In this document: piece after piece, positions 26,039-36,290 of the stretch
Numbering within the stretch: the stretch's first letter is position 1
Layout: the number at the start of each line of letters is the position of its first letter
Assembly: GCA_019745975.1 (NCBI GenBank)
Contig: JAIESQ010000058.1
Span: 1 to 62,000 of the forward strand
From: Pirellulales bacterium
Lineage (GTDB): Bacteria; Planctomycetota; Planctomycetia; Pirellulales; JAEUIK01
Length of the DNA stretch: 62,000 nucleotides
Reading direction: 5' to 3'
The notes under the pieces: model-generated
Told to the model about the DNA's origin: nothing
Databases searched by the model: none
The model's input: the letters and a program-made list of their open reading frames with translations, nothing else
Made by a program: the position numbers and the translations under genes

Positions 26039-27031
26039 TTATCGCATGGCTGCGAAGACAGCGTCAAGCACGCGACGGCGGGCATCAGCGAACGTACCAG
26101 TGACCATGGCACCGGCGGCGGCTTTATGCCCACCGCCGCCGAATTGCGCCGCCAGTTGACTGCAATCGACGGCCGAGCGCGATCGAAAACTGATTTTGAA
26201 GCCCCCGTTGTTGTGCTCGACCAGGATCACGGCTACTTCGGTACCGCGCACCGTGAGCGTAGCGTTGATGACGTCCTCGGTATCCGAGGGCAGTGCTCCG
26301 GTAGCATCGAAATCCTCGAGTAAACAGGCGGTATGAATCAGCCGGCCGTCGAGTTCGGTCGCTGCACGCTCGAGAATGCGGCCGCGCAGCCGCACTCGGG
26401 CCAATGTCTCTTGCTCGTAGAGCGCGTTGTAGATTTCGGCAGGAACCGCGCCGGAGTCGACAAGTTCCGCAGCGATGCGAAATGTCTCGGCGGTTGTCGA
26501 GCTGAATCGCATCCAACCGGTATCGGTCGTCAAAGCCGCGAACAACGCGCGAGCAACTGCGGGGGACAGCTTGGCACCCAGCGCGCGGGCCGCCTCGACG
26601 ACCAGCCGACCCGTCGCTTCGGCCGTCGTGTTCTTGAATTCCTCGGCTCCCAGATCATCGGCGCCGACGTGATGATCGAGCACGATCTTTTTGATCGCGA
26701 GGCTGCGAATGACGTCTCCCATCGCGCCTAATTGCGCCCAGGCGCTCGTGTCGAGGACCATCAGCAGATCGAAGTCGGCTAGCTCAGCCGGCTGCACGCC
26801 TTTGCCGACAATGCGAATGCGACGATCCGGGTCGATAAAGGCCAGATTGGGTGGAGTCTCTTGCGGGTTGCAGATCAGCACTTGCTTGCCGAGCGACTCC
26901 AGGATGCCGGCCATGCCTAGTTCGCTTCCCAAGGCGTCGCAGTCGGGGCGCACGTGACTTGTGAGCACAATGCGCCGACTGGCGCGAATGATCTCGACGA
27001 AGCGCGGCCAATTGACATTGGATTGAGTCAT
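26039..27031 (-). CDS. nrnA: DHH-family phosphoesterase (NrnA-like oligoribonuclease/pAp phosphatase)
   Basis: A 330-residue DHH-DHHA1 protein that degrades very short RNAs and pAp in the cytoplasm. The first metal-binding motif is TSHVRPDCDALGSELG, the second is DLLMVLDTSAW, and the DHH triplet is in KIVLDHHVGADD. The C-terminal DHHA1 domain ends with the substrate-binding FGGGGHKAAAGA. Length is normal for the family. It lies 26 bp downstream of ribF, a pairing common in bacteria next to rbfA/truB; those genes are absent here. Confidence 0.94.
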   Translation of the reverse strand: MTQSNVNWPRFVEIIRASRRIVLTSHVRPDCDALGSELGMAGILESLGKQVLICNPQETPPNLAFIDPDRRIRIVGKGVQPAELADFDLLMVLDTSAWAQLGAMGDVIRSLAIKKIVLDHHVGADDLGAEEFKNTTAEATGRLVVEAARALGAKLSPAVARALFAALTTDTGWMRFSSTTAETFRIAAELVDSGAVPAEIYNALYEQETLARVRLRGRILERAATELDGRLIHTACLLEDFDATGALPSDTEDVINATLTVRGTEVAVILVEHNNGGFKISFRSRSAVDCSQLAAQFGGGGHKAAAGAMVTGTFADARRRVLDAVFAAMR

Positions 27032-27057
27032 ACGATCGACGTGTTCTTTCCGTAGGT

Positions 27058-28017
27058 TCAGGGAGTCAACCGTTCAGAATCTGGTTTGCGATGCCACTCG
27101 TCAACGATGTCCGCGGCGCTGGCTACATCGGCCTGAAGCTGTTGTTTCAACGCTTCGACTCCTGGGAACGTCCGCACATCGCGAATCCGCGACAAGAAGT
27201 CAATCTCCAACGGCTGCCCGTAGAGCGGCTCGTGGCAGCCGATCAAGTGGGCCTCGACCTTCAGTAACTGTTCGCCGAAAGTCGGGTTGGGCCCGATGTT
27301 AATGGCCGCGGGCCAATCGCGCTTTGCCGTGAGTCCCATCCCCGCATACACACCCGCGGCTGGCAACAACGTATCAATGGCTTCGACGTTTGCCGTGGGA
27401 AAGCCTAATTTGTTGCCGCGCCCGGCGCCATGCGCGACCATTCCCCGAATGCGGTAAGGTCGCGTTAAAAGCCGTCGCGCGTGGTCGATATCACCGGCAG
27501 CCAGCAGTCCGCGCACGCGCGAACTCGAGACCAGTTGGCCATCGAGCACGAGAGGCTCGACCACTTCCAGTTCGATGCCAGCCGCGACAGCCATGTCGCG
27601 CAACATGCCGATCGTCCCCTGGCGTCCGCGGCCGAAGTAAAAATTCGGGCCTTCGACCAGGGCGCGAGCGTCGAGTCGATCAAGGACTACCTGCTGAAAG
27701 AACTCCTGAGCGGTCAGATTCAACAGCGATTCGTCGGTCGCCAGCACGACCGTGCTGTCGACCCCTAGTTCGGCCAGAAGTTCCGCTTTGCGGTCGGTCC
27801 ACGTCAGTGGCGGCGGCGCCTTGTCGGGGCGCAAAATGCGCACGGGATGGGGATCGAAGGTCAATACAATTGCAGGCCCACCGACCGCTCGCGCGTGAGC
27901 GATCAGGCGCTCGACGATCCGGGCATGACCTCGATGCACGCCATCAAAATTGCCGATTGCCACTGCACCTGAGCACAGTTCGGCGGGCAAATCGTCCAGA
28001 CCGCGGATCAGCTTCAC
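27058..28017 (-). CDS. ribF: Bifunctional riboflavin kinase/FAD synthetase
   Basis: A 319-residue enzyme that makes FMN and then FAD from riboflavin. The N-terminal nucleotidyltransferase domain has VAIGNFDGVHRGHARIV and the later SSSRVRGLLAAGDI motif. The C-terminal riboflavin kinase domain contains VAHGAGRGNKLGFPTANV and ends with a basic helix. Length and order are standard. It is followed immediately by nrnA and is preceded by a gap of 88 bp from the AtuA-like gene. Confidence 0.95.
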   Translation of the reverse strand: MKLIRGLDDLPAELCSGAVAIGNFDGVHRGHARIVERLIAHARAVGGPAIVLTFDPHPVRILRPDKAPPPLTWTDRKAELLAELGVDSTVVLATDESLLNLTAQEFFQQVVLDRLDARALVEGPNFYFGRGRQGTIGMLRDMAVAAGIELEVVEPLVLDGQLVSSSRVRGLLAAGDIDHARRLLTRPYRIRGMVAHGAGRGNKLGFPTANVEAIDTLLPAAGVYAGMGLTAKRDWPAAINIGPNPTFGEQLLKVEAHLIGCHEPLYGQPLEIDFLSRIRDVRTFPGVEALKQQLQADVASAADIVDEWHRKPDSERLTP

Positions 28018-28105
28018 GAGTCGGCGCTACGGGGTTGAGTGGAAAACAATACGCTTGCGTTGCCGGAGTTTGTCGAACTTTTGCAACAACCCTCGGCCGG
28101 CAATC

Positions 28106-29950
28106 TTACCCAGCGGCTGCCGCCACGCCGGCGCCCAGCGGAGCGTCGCTGAGCAAGGCCTCGGGGAGTTCGACCTCACGCGAGCGGAGAAATTCTCCCA
28201 GGCTCTTGGCTTGCGCGTCAAAGCGCACGCTCGAAGCAACCCCTTCGCCGAGCAGTCCGAAGACCACGAAGTTAAGGGCTCGCAAATTAGGGAATTCGAA
28301 CCGCGCAACTCGTAGCGGGGCGGCTTCGGGAAACAATTCGACGAATCGCTCGACGGTCAGGAAGTTCGCCAACCACTGATATGCCGCGTCACTGCGCCCC
28401 CAAATGCCCACGTTCGCGTTCCCGCCCTTGTCGCCAGAACGAGCTCCGAACAAAGTACCCAGCGGCAGACGCATCTTGGGGCCGTTGAGCATACCCGTTC
28501 GTGCTCCGGCGTCGTGGGCAGAGCCTGTCGAGCCGCAGTCGCGCTGCGAGGCAAAGTCCGCCGAACCGTCACCGCGCGGAACGCTATGAGGCACTTCGAT
28601 GCGGCGACCATCGTCAAAGACAACCGTGTGCGGCACGACAGCAGCATCGATGAGCGCGGGCCAGTAGACACCGAAGGGGGTCGCCTCTTGCGGCGGCGTT
28701 GTGCAATAAAACCCGGGAAAGCTGGCCAATGCCATCTCGACGATCACATTGGAGAACCTGCGCCCCACCTTGTCTGGATCAAGGCTCTTGGCGGTCACGC
28801 GCAAAAGCGCACTGGCCTCGGTGTTGGTCGCGGCGTCGAGCTTCTCACTGTGAATCAACTCCAGATGCAGTTGATCGAAATCACGGCCGCCGTTAAGTGC
28901 CTGATGCAACGAGCGCTGCGCGAGCGAGGCTTTTTCGTCGATGTCCAAACCGGTGAGCACAAAGGTCATGGTGTTGCGGAAACCGCCCAGGTAATTCAGG
29001 CACACCTTAAGCGTGCTCGGGGCTGGCTCTCCCTTGACTCCGGAAATCTCCACGCGATCCGGGCCGACCTGGCGGAGATTGATTGTGTCGAATCGCGCGA
29101 CTACGTCGGGGTTGAAATAACGCGGCGCGTCAATCTCATAGAGCAACTGCGCAGTGACCGTGCCGACCGAAACCAACCCACCAGTACCACGGTGCTTGGT
29201 GAGGACCGCGCTGCCGTCGCGGTGCATCTCGGCCAACGGAAAGCCTGGCCTCTCAAGCCCGGGCACTTCCTGAAAGAAGGCGTAGTTGCCGCCCGTGCAT
29301 TGACAGCCACATTCGAGCACGTGGCCGACGACGACGGCGCCAGCCAGCCGATCCCAATCGTGTCGCTGCCACTTGAAATGCCACGCCGCCGGCCCAACAA
29401 CCAGCGCGGCATCGGTGACGCGCGGGCAAATGACCATGTCGGCGCCGTGGCCGAGTGATTCGGCGATTCCCCATCCTCCGAGATAGGCATTGGCGGTCAG
29501 AGGTGCGCGGCCCAGCGCCGCCAGCGGCTTCCCAGAATCGAGATGCTTAAGCTCATGTCCGGCGGCTTGAAGCTCGTCAAGTCGCCCAAGCAAGTCGTCC
29601 CCTTCGATATGAGCGATGCGCGCCTTCAGCCCGAGCTTGTCGCATAGCTTGCGCAACTCGTCTGCCAGGCCGCGGGGATTCAGGCCGCCGGCATTCGCGA
29701 CGATCTTTACCCCCCGCTCGAGCGCCAATCCGAGCGACTGTTCCATCTGTTTAAGGAACGTCGTGGCATAACCCTTGGCGGCATCTTTTTGGCGTCCCTT
29801 CCAAAGGATCAGCATGGTCAACTCGGCAAGATAGTCGCCGGTCAACACGTCGATCGGACCGCCTTCGAGCATTTCGCGCGCGGCCGACAGACGATCGCCC
29901 CAAAATCCCGAACAATTGGCGACTCGCAGAACTTCTGGATCAGCGGGCAT
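28106..29950 (-). CDS. AtuA-family protein (acyclic terpene utilization-like)
   Basis: A 614-residue protein of the AtuA (DUF1446) family. The first 450 residues hold the family core: ANCSGFWGDRLSAA, DVLTGDYLAELTMLIL, NAGGLNPRGLADEL, CPRVTDAALVVGPAAW and CTGGNYAFF. The last 100 residues form a separate domain (LGTLFGARSGDKGGNANVGIWGR) usually found fused to it or as a neighbour. Family members occur in citronellol/geraniol and leucine catabolic clusters, but their reaction is not settled. ATG at 29950 is chosen because similarity starts there. It lies 20 bp downstream of the biotin carboxylase gene, so it belongs to that operon. Confidence 0.88.
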   Translation of the reverse strand: MPADPEVLRVANCSGFWGDRLSAAREMLEGGPIDVLTGDYLAELTMLILWKGRQKDAAKGYATTFLKQMEQSLGLALERGVKIVANAGGLNPRGLADELRKLCDKLGLKARIAHIEGDDLLGRLDELQAAGHELKHLDSGKPLAALGRAPLTANAYLGGWGIAESLGHGADMVICPRVTDAALVVGPAAWHFKWQRHDWDRLAGAVVVGHVLECGCQCTGGNYAFFQEVPGLERPGFPLAEMHRDGSAVLTKHRGTGGLVSVGTVTAQLLYEIDAPRYFNPDVVARFDTINLRQVGPDRVEISGVKGEPAPSTLKVCLNYLGGFRNTMTFVLTGLDIDEKASLAQRSLHQALNGGRDFDQLHLELIHSEKLDAATNTEASALLRVTAKSLDPDKVGRRFSNVIVEMALASFPGFYCTTPPQEATPFGVYWPALIDAAVVPHTVVFDDGRRIEVPHSVPRGDGSADFASQRDCGSTGSAHDAGARTGMLNGPKMRLPLGTLFGARSGDKGGNANVGIWGRSDAAYQWLANFLTVERFVELFPEAAPLRVARFEFPNLRALNFVVFGLLGEGVASSVRFDAQAKSLGEFLRSREVELPEALLSDAPLGAGVAAAAG

Positions 29951-29970
29951 GGCAACAACCTTTACAGATC

Positions 29971-32013
29971 TCAAAACGCGGTCGACTCGCTGGGCGTCGC
30001 GGCAGCGCGGTCAGCCGTGCCACTGTCGGCCGTAGCAGCAGCCGTTGCGTCGATCACAGCCAGTAGGGCACCGGCTTGCACGTGAGCTCCGACGGCGACG
30101 CGCAACTCAGTTAGTGCGCCGGCGACTGGCGCCACAATCGGATGGAACATCTTCATCGATTCGATCACCAGCAACGGATCGCCAGCGGCCACGTTCGCTC
30201 CGACCGTTACTTTGATCTCCGCCACGACGCCTGGAAAGGGGGCCATGAGCGACCCGCGGTCCTCGGCCGCGTCGGGCAGTGGGTAGCGAGGAAGTTCTTG
30301 CAACTGACTCGACCCTGCGGCACTGTCCACATACCACGTTTCGCCTACGCGATGCACACTGCAAGCTTGGCGGACGCCATCGACCGAAAGAACAACCTCC
30401 TCGGGCGCGCAAACATCGAGGACAGCGCCATCATGCGCTGCCCCGTCGAACTCCAAACTCAAGCCATTACGCGAGAAACCGTAGCGAACTTCGTGCAACG
30501 CATCTCCCACGGCAAAACGAACTACCTGCAACTGCGATGGGCTGTTGCGCCAGCCACTAGGGAGCGTCTCGAGCGCGGTGGCGTCGCGGCGGCGTTCGGC
30601 CTGGCCGGCCAGGGCGGCAGCCACGGCATGCCGTTGCAACGCACTCGCGTCGGCGAGCGGCCGGCCTAATTCCGATGGCGGGTGACGCTCAAGGAAGTGT
30701 GTATCAGTGTGACCGGAGACGAACTCGGGGTGGCGCAAAATGCGCACCAGCAAATCACGATTCGTCGTGGGACCATGCAACTGCGCGGCGGCCAATACAG
30801 TGGCCAATTGTCGCGCCGCATCCGGTCGGGCCGCCGCGTGCACGATCACTTTTGCAATCAACGAATCGTAGTAAGGACTGATCTCTGAGCCGTCGGCGAC
30901 CGCACTTTCGATTCGTAACCCTGGCACGCTTGGCAGGCGAAAGCGATGCATTGTGCCAGTCGCGGGACGATAGTCGTTGAGCGGATCTTCGGCGTACAGC
31001 CGCGCTTCGATCGCGTGTCCCGTGAGCACCGCTTCGGTCGCCTCGACTGGCAAGTGCCCTCCTTCAGCGACGAGTAGTTGTAGTCGCACGAGATCGAGAC
31101 CGGTGACCATTTCGGTTACCGGATGCTCGACCTGTAACCGAGTGTTCATCTCCAGGAAGTAAAACTTGCCATCGGCATCCAGTAGAAACTCGATCGTACC
31201 GGCCCCGACATAGTCGACAGCTTGCGCAGCGCGGACGGCCGCTTCGCCCATGCGCCCGCGCAACTCATTGCCAAGCGCCGGGGAAGGAGATTCTTCGATG
31301 ATCTTCTGATGACGGCGCTGAATCGAGCATTCTCGCTCGAAGAGCTGAACAATGCGTCCGTGTTTGTCTCCAAAAACCTGAAACTCGATGTGCCGCGGCG
31401 CCCGCAGATACGGTTCGAGAAATACACAATCGTCGCCGAAGGCCGCTGCCGCCTCGCGGCTGGCGAGGTCGATCGCTGCGGTCAGCTCACCTGGCGCATT
31501 TATGATCCGCATCCCGCGTCCACCGCCGCCACCCGAGGCTTTGACCAGTAGCGGAAATCCTAGACGGGTTGCCTCACGCGCCAGGTCGTCGGGCTTGCGC
31601 CCCGCGGCGGCGATCGTTGAAAGCACCGGTACGCCAGCGGCTTGAACTCGGGCCTTGGCTTCAATCTTCGAGCCCATCGCCTCGATCGCTGCAGGAGACG
31701 GACCAATAAGTGTCAGGTCAGCGTCGAGGCACGCCTGGGCAAAGGCGGCGTTTTCAGCGAGGAAGCCGTAACCCGGGTGCACGGCGTCCGCACCGGTGCG
31801 TCGCGCGGCTTCAACTACTGCCTTGATTCGCAGATACGACTCGGCTGGCGTGGCGCCTCCCAGCGCTACCGCCTCATCGGCATCGTTGACGAATAGCGCA
31901 TCACGATCGGGATCGGAAAACACCGCGACCGAACCGATCCCCATCGCACGACAGGTGCGCACAATGCGGCGAGCAATTTCTCCGCGATTGGCGATAAGCA
32001 CCTTCTGAATCAC
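29971..32013 (-). CDS. Biotin carboxylase/carrier subunit of an acyl-CoA carboxylase
   Basis: A 680-residue alpha subunit of the methylcrotonyl-/geranyl-CoA carboxylase type. The biotin carboxylase domain covers residues 1-450 (KVLIANRGEIARRI, the ATP-grasp glycine loop KASGGGGGRGMRI, and EMNTRLQVEHPVTEM). A linker domain follows, and the biotinyl domain at the C-terminus has the VIESMKMFHP motif where the lysine is biotinylated. It carboxylates biotin with ATP and bicarbonate and passes it to the beta subunit encoded upstream. The start is GTG. The exact acyl-CoA substrate cannot be told from sequence. Confidence 0.93.
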   Translation of the reverse strand: MIQKVLIANRGEIARRIVRTCRAMGIGSVAVFSDPDRDALFVNDADEAVALGGATPAESYLRIKAVVEAARRTGADAVHPGYGFLAENAAFAQACLDADLTLIGPSPAAIEAMGSKIEAKARVQAAGVPVLSTIAAAGRKPDDLAREATRLGFPLLVKASGGGGGRGMRIINAPGELTAAIDLASREAAAAFGDDCVFLEPYLRAPRHIEFQVFGDKHGRIVQLFERECSIQRRHQKIIEESPSPALGNELRGRMGEAAVRAAQAVDYVGAGTIEFLLDADGKFYFLEMNTRLQVEHPVTEMVTGLDLVRLQLLVAEGGHLPVEATEAVLTGHAIEARLYAEDPLNDYRPATGTMHRFRLPSVPGLRIESAVADGSEISPYYDSLIAKVIVHAAARPDAARQLATVLAAAQLHGPTTNRDLLVRILRHPEFVSGHTDTHFLERHPPSELGRPLADASALQRHAVAAALAGQAERRRDATALETLPSGWRNSPSQLQVVRFAVGDALHEVRYGFSRNGLSLEFDGAAHDGAVLDVCAPEEVVLSVDGVRQACSVHRVGETWYVDSAAGSSQLQELPRYPLPDAAEDRGSLMAPFPGVVAEIKVTVGANVAAGDPLLVIESMKMFHPIVAPVAGALTELRVAVGAHVQAGALLAVIDATAAATADSGTADRAAATPSESTAF

Positions 32014-32031
32014 GCGACCCGTTCCTTCCGA

Positions 32032-33678
32032 TTACATGCGGAACACGCCGAAGCCGCGCGTGCCGCGCACCTCGGCTGTATGGACGGCCGACAACGTCAA
32101 CCCGAGCACAGTACGGCTGTCGCGCGGGTCGATGAGCCCGTCGTCGTAGAGGCGCGCACTGTTGTAGATCGCCAGCGACTCGAGTTCGATCTGGTTTTCG
32201 ACCATTGCGCGTTGGATGGCATCGCGCTCCTCATCGAACGGCTTACCTGCCGCGGCTGCCGACGCGCGCCCCACCAACGACATCACTCCCGCCAATTGCT
32301 GCGGACCCATGACAGCGGTTTTGGCATTCGGCCAGGCAAACAGAAAGCGCGGATTGTATGCCCGGCCGCACATCCCGTAGTTGCCGGCGCCATACGACGC
32401 GCCGAACTGCAAAGTCAGATGCGGGACGGTGCTGTTCGAGACGGCGTTGATCATCATGGCGCCGTGTTTGATTATCCCCCCTTGTTCATATTGACGGCCA
32501 ACCATGTAGCCGGTGACGTTCTGCAGAAACACGAGCGACACGTCGTGCTGGTTGGCCAGCTCGATAAACTGGGTGGCCTTCTGCGATTCCTCGGAAAACA
32601 GCACCCCCTGGGCATTAGCGAGGATGCCGACAGGGTAGCCGTGGATCGACGCCCAGCCGGTCACCAGGCTCGTTCCGTAGGAGGGCTTGAATTCATCGAA
32701 TTCCGAAGCATCGACGAGGCGCGCGATCACTTCGAGCGCGTCGACCGGCACCTTGAGGTCGGCCGGCGCCAGTCCCAACAGTTCGTCGGAGTCGTAGCGA
32801 GGCTCCACGACGGGGCGCCTCGGACACAGGCCTGCCTTGCGCCAATTGAGATTCGCCACGATCTGGCGACCTAAGCGTAGCGCGTCGAGCTCGTCGACCG
32901 CCAGGTAGTCGGCTAGTCCCGACACCTTGGCGTGCATCTCGGCACCACCGAGCTCCTCGTCGGTCGATTCCTCACCCGTGGCCATCTTCACCAAGGGCGG
33001 GCCTCCCAGGAACACTTTGGCCCGGTTCTTGACAAATACTGAGTAGTCGCACATTGCGGGGTTGTATGCGCCGCCAGCGGTCGAGTTGCCGAACACTAGC
33101 GCGATCGTCGGAATGCGGGCGGCCGACAATTGCGTCATGTCGCGAAAACCAGCCCCGCCGGGCACGAAGATCTCCGCCTGCTTCGGCAGATCGGCCCCGC
33201 CCGACTCGACAAGAAACACGAGCGGCAGGCGATTCTCGCGGCAGATGTCCATCGCCCGGAGGGTCTTCTTGAGCGTGAAAGGGTTAATCGCCCCGCCACG
33301 CACCGTGGGTTCGGAGGCGATTAGCAAGCATTCGACGTTCGAGATTACGCCGATTCCGGTGACGACCGAGGCGCCAACTTCGTAACTTGTACCGGCCGCG
33401 GCGATCGGCGAGAGCTCGAGAAAAGGGGAGTCGCGGTCAAGCAGCCCCTCGATTCGCTCGCGCGGCAAAAGCTTGCCGCGCTGGCGGTGCTTGGTCACAT
33501 ACTTCTCACCGCCGCCGGAGCGCGATTGGGCTAATAGCTGATCAAGGGCGGCCAGTTGAGCCAGCGACGCGTGCCGATTGGCCGCGTAAACGTCGCTCTT
33601 TGTGTCGAGCCGCGAACGCAGAATGGTGCGATTCAAGTCGACTGGCTCCCCAAGGTTGCGGCGTGCCGCGGAACGCAC
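32032..33678 (-). CDS. Carboxyltransferase subunit of an acyl-CoA carboxylase
   Basis: A 548-residue carboxyltransferase (beta) subunit, most like methylcrotonyl-CoA carboxylase. It has two crotonase-like halves; glycine-rich oxyanion-hole segments appear at VFGNSTAGGAYNPAM and LQFGASYGAGNYGMCGRAYNPRF. It transfers the carboxyl group from biotin to the acyl-CoA. It is the first gene of a three-gene unit with the biotin subunit (18 bp on) and the AtuA-like gene. The GTG start at 33678 is preceded by GGCGGA. The set suggests leucine or isoprenoid-acid breakdown, but dehydrogenase and hydratase partners are not in the window. Confidence 0.92.
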   Translation of the reverse strand: MRSAARRNLGEPVDLNRTILRSRLDTKSDVYAANRHASLAQLAALDQLLAQSRSGGGEKYVTKHRQRGKLLPRERIEGLLDRDSPFLELSPIAAAGTSYEVGASVVTGIGVISNVECLLIASEPTVRGGAINPFTLKKTLRAMDICRENRLPLVFLVESGGADLPKQAEIFVPGGAGFRDMTQLSAARIPTIALVFGNSTAGGAYNPAMCDYSVFVKNRAKVFLGGPPLVKMATGEESTDEELGGAEMHAKVSGLADYLAVDELDALRLGRQIVANLNWRKAGLCPRRPVVEPRYDSDELLGLAPADLKVPVDALEVIARLVDASEFDEFKPSYGTSLVTGWASIHGYPVGILANAQGVLFSEESQKATQFIELANQHDVSLVFLQNVTGYMVGRQYEQGGIIKHGAMMINAVSNSTVPHLTLQFGASYGAGNYGMCGRAYNPRFLFAWPNAKTAVMGPQQLAGVMSLVGRASAAAAGKPFDEERDAIQRAMVENQIELESLAIYNSARLYDDGLIDPRDSRTVLGLTLSAVHTAEVRGTRGFGVFRM

Positions 33679-33786
33679 TCCGCCGGAAGCCCTCGAACGT
33701 AACGGCCGCGCCAGCGAGCGTCAACGGTACCGCCGCGAGTGACCGAGCGCGCGGTCGATGCGACACCGCCCGCGCATCAATCAGAA

Positions 33787-35100
33787 TCACCCCGTCACAC
33801 TGGCGCGTCCGATCGAGTGGTATGCGAAGCCTTCGGCGCGCATATCGTCGGGCTCATAAAGATTGCGGCCGTCGAAGATCACGGGAGTCTTCATCCGCTC
33901 GCGCATGAGGGTGAAGTCGGGGTTGCGATATTCCTCCCATTCGGTGCAAATCGCCAGGGCATCGGCGCTGGTCAAGGCATCGTAAGGCTGTTCGGCATAG
34001 GTCAAGCGATCGCCGTAAAGGCGGTGAACATTGGCGGTCGCCTCAGGATCATGGACTGCCACGACGGCGCCGCGCGCCAAAAGAGCGTCGACCAGGACCA
34101 GGGCGGGGGCCTCGCGGACGTCGTCGGTGCGCGGTTTGAATGCCAGCCCCCAGACGGCGATCCGCTTGCCAGCGAGGTTGTCGCCGAAGACGCACGCGAT
34201 CTTGCTCAGCAACACTTCTTTTTGTCGCTGATTCACAGCGTCGACCGCCTCCAAAAGCGATGTCGACTGACCGACATGGCGGGCCGTGGCCACCAGCGCC
34301 CGCACGTCTTTGGGAAAGCAACTGCCACCGTAGCCGACGCCGGGAAACAGGAACGCGAAACCGATGCGCTGATCGTGCCCGATGCCGCGCCGTACTTCGT
34401 TGATGTCGGCCTTGGTGCGCTCGCAAAGATTGGCCACTTCGTTGATAAAACTGATCTTGGTGGCCAATAGACTATTGGCGACATACTTGGTCATTTCGGC
34501 GCTCTCGGGCGACATGACTAAGAAGGGCCGCTCAGTGCGCAAGAATGGGCGATAAAGCTCATGCAGCACTTCAGCGACTTCCTCGCGACGTACGCCAACC
34601 ACCACGCGATCGGGCTTCTTGAAGTCCTCGATCGCCGCCCCCTCTTTGAGGAATTCGGGGTTGCTGGCAACGTCACACTCGCGCCCCGTTCGCTCGTTGA
34701 GCCGCGCGTAAATCGCCGCGTTCGTGCCGACTGGGACGGTACTCTTGATCACCAGTATCGAGTTGCGGCCGAAATGCGGCGCCAGCGCGTCGACCACGAT
34801 CCATAAGCTCGTCAAGTCGGCGGCACCATCGTCGGAAGATGGAGTGCCGACGGCCAAGAAAATTAGCCTGGCGTCTCGCACTCCCGCGGCGGTGTCGGTT
34901 GTGAAGCGCAATCGCCCGCGATCGGCGTTGCGACGGACGAGCTCGGCCAGGCCGGGCTCGTAAATGGGGACCCGGCCGACCGCCAGGCTGTTGATTTTCT
35001 CTTCGTCGATATCGATGCAAGTGACTGTGTTGCCGCTGTCAGCCAGGCAAGTGCCAGTCACAAGTCCCACGTACCCGGTCCCAATGACTGCAATCTTCAC
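33787..35100 (-). CDS. ugd: UDP-glucose 6-dehydrogenase
   Basis: A 437-residue member of the UDP-glucose/GDP-mannose dehydrogenase family that oxidises a nucleotide sugar twice to the uronate. The NAD-binding N-terminus is [20 protein letters not shown]. The catalytic cysteine lies in [14 protein letters not shown], and the C-terminal UDP-binding domain includes [22 protein letters not shown]. Spacing of GSCFPKD and FKPxTDD favours UDP-glucose over GDP-mannose. It is 42 bp downstream of a sugar epimerase gene, consistent with supply of sugars for exopolysaccharide. Confidence 0.95.
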   Translation of the reverse strand: MKIAVIGTGYVGLVTGTCLADSGNTVTCIDIDEEKINSLAVGRVPIYEPGLAELVRRNADRGRLRFTTDTAAGVRDARLIFLAVGTPSSDDGAADLTSLWIVVDALAPHFGRNSILVIKSTVPVGTNAAIYARLNERTGRECDVASNPEFLKEGAAIEDFKKPDRVVVGVRREEVAEVLHELYRPFLRTERPFLVMSPESAEMTKYVANSLLATKISFINEVANLCERTKADINEVRRGIGHDQRIGFAFLFPGVGYGGSCFPKDVRALVATARHVGQSTSLLEAVDAVNQRQKEVLLSKIACVFGDNLAGKRIAVWGLAFKPRTDDVREAPALVLVDALLARGAVVAVHDPEATANVHRLYGDRLTYAEQPYDALTSADALAICTEWEEYRNPDFTLMRERMKTPVIFDGRNLYEPDDMRAEGFAYHSIGRASVTG

Positions 35101-35142
35101 GTGATAAACCCAGGTGTCTTCTGTTGGTGCTCGGCGCGGCGG

Positions 35143-36102
35143 CTAATGCCCCGACCGGTCGTGGAGCTTCTCGCGCCAAAACGCGTAGGTGTCGGCGACC
35201 GTCTGCTGCCAGCCGAGCCGGGGCTGCCAGGCGGTCGCCGCGACCAACCGTCCAATGTCGGCGATCGGATCGTGTTTTGGCGTCGGGTCAAGTTCCAAAA
35301 TACGTCGTGCGGGATCGGCAATGCACGCCAATTCTGCCAAAACATCGCCCGAGCGTAGCTGCCGGCCTGAGCCGACATTATAAACGCCGCCCGATTCACC
35401 GTGTGCGACCAACAACCGATAGGCTTGCACTACGTCGCGAACATCGCTCAGATCGATAAAGGCGTTTAGCCGCAAGACCTTGACAGGCCGGCCGCCGGGA
35501 TCGGCAAACTGTTTGGACCATTCGGGCAACATCATACGCGGGGCCTGTCGTGGACCGGTATGTTGAAACGCTCGCGCGATGACTACATCGACACCCGAGC
35601 GTGCGGCGGCCATGGCCTCCTGCTCAGCGGCCAGCTTTGTCATGCCGTAGGCGCGCGTCGGCCCAAGCAACGCGTCCTCGGTCAGCGGTCGACAATCCGT
35701 CGTCGTCGCATAAACGTGGCTCGTGCTGACCACCAGCACGCGCGGCCGCGAAGGCAAGCGTCCGGCTAGTTCGAGCACATGGCGCGTCCCGGCAACATTG
35801 GCCCGCAGCGCCGAATCGAGTGGCCGATCACCGCCACAATCAGCCGGAATGCTGATGGCGGCAAGGTGATAGATCGCTTCAGGTGCAAAGGACGCAAGAG
35901 TCTCGAAGCTCACGGGCGACGGGCTCGGATGCGCCGAGGAATCCCAACTGACAAGCTCGACTTGGCGCGCCGCCAGTGGCGAGCTATCGGGATTCCAGCG
36001 GTGTCCCCGCGATATTCCAAGCACGCGATCGCCTTCGGCCAATAAGTGCTCGGCCAGAAACCCGCCTGCAAAGCCAGTGATGCCGGTAATGATTGCGTTC
36101 AA
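35143..36102 (-). CDS. NAD-dependent nucleotide-sugar epimerase/dehydratase (Rmd/GMD-like)
   Basis: A 319-residue extended short-chain dehydrogenase. The cofactor motif ITGITGFAGGFLAEHLL and the catalytic YGMTKLAAEQ (Tyr-x3-Lys) with the nearby STSHVYA serine are visible. The RAFQHTGPRQAP segment and the later NVGSGRQLRSGDVL loop resemble GDP-4-dehydro-6-deoxy-mannose reductase (Rmd) and GDP-mannose dehydratase. That is the likely role, not certain. The TTG at 36102 is the best start because the Rossmann motif begins three residues later and upstream sequence is not conserved. It forms an operon with ugd and is divergent from the glycosyltransferase gene across 188 bp. Confidence 0.85.
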   Translation of the reverse strand: MNAIITGITGFAGGFLAEHLLAEGDRVLGISRGHRWNPDSSPLAARQVELVSWDSSAHPSPSPVSFETLASFAPEAIYHLAAISIPADCGGDRPLDSALRANVAGTRHVLELAGRLPSRPRVLVVSTSHVYATTTDCRPLTEDALLGPTRAYGMTKLAAEQEAMAAARSGVDVVIARAFQHTGPRQAPRMMLPEWSKQFADPGGRPVKVLRLNAFIDLSDVRDVVQAYRLLVAHGESGGVYNVGSGRQLRSGDVLAELACIADPARRILELDPTPKHDPIADIGRLVAATAWQPRLGWQQTVADTYAFWREKLHDRSGH

Positions 36103-36290
36103 GGCATTGTCGCCAGGCGAGGGAGCACACCGTGGAAAGTTCGCAGCGCGTGCAGTTGACAGGCGAAATCCAAGGGCATCGACTGTCGAGTGCGACACGA
36201 TTTTAAGTAGTGTGCGGTCCGACGCGATACCCATAGTGCGGTCGGCGACCGAAGTCTTCGGCATGCGACGCGTAGAAGGCAGATGCCCAC

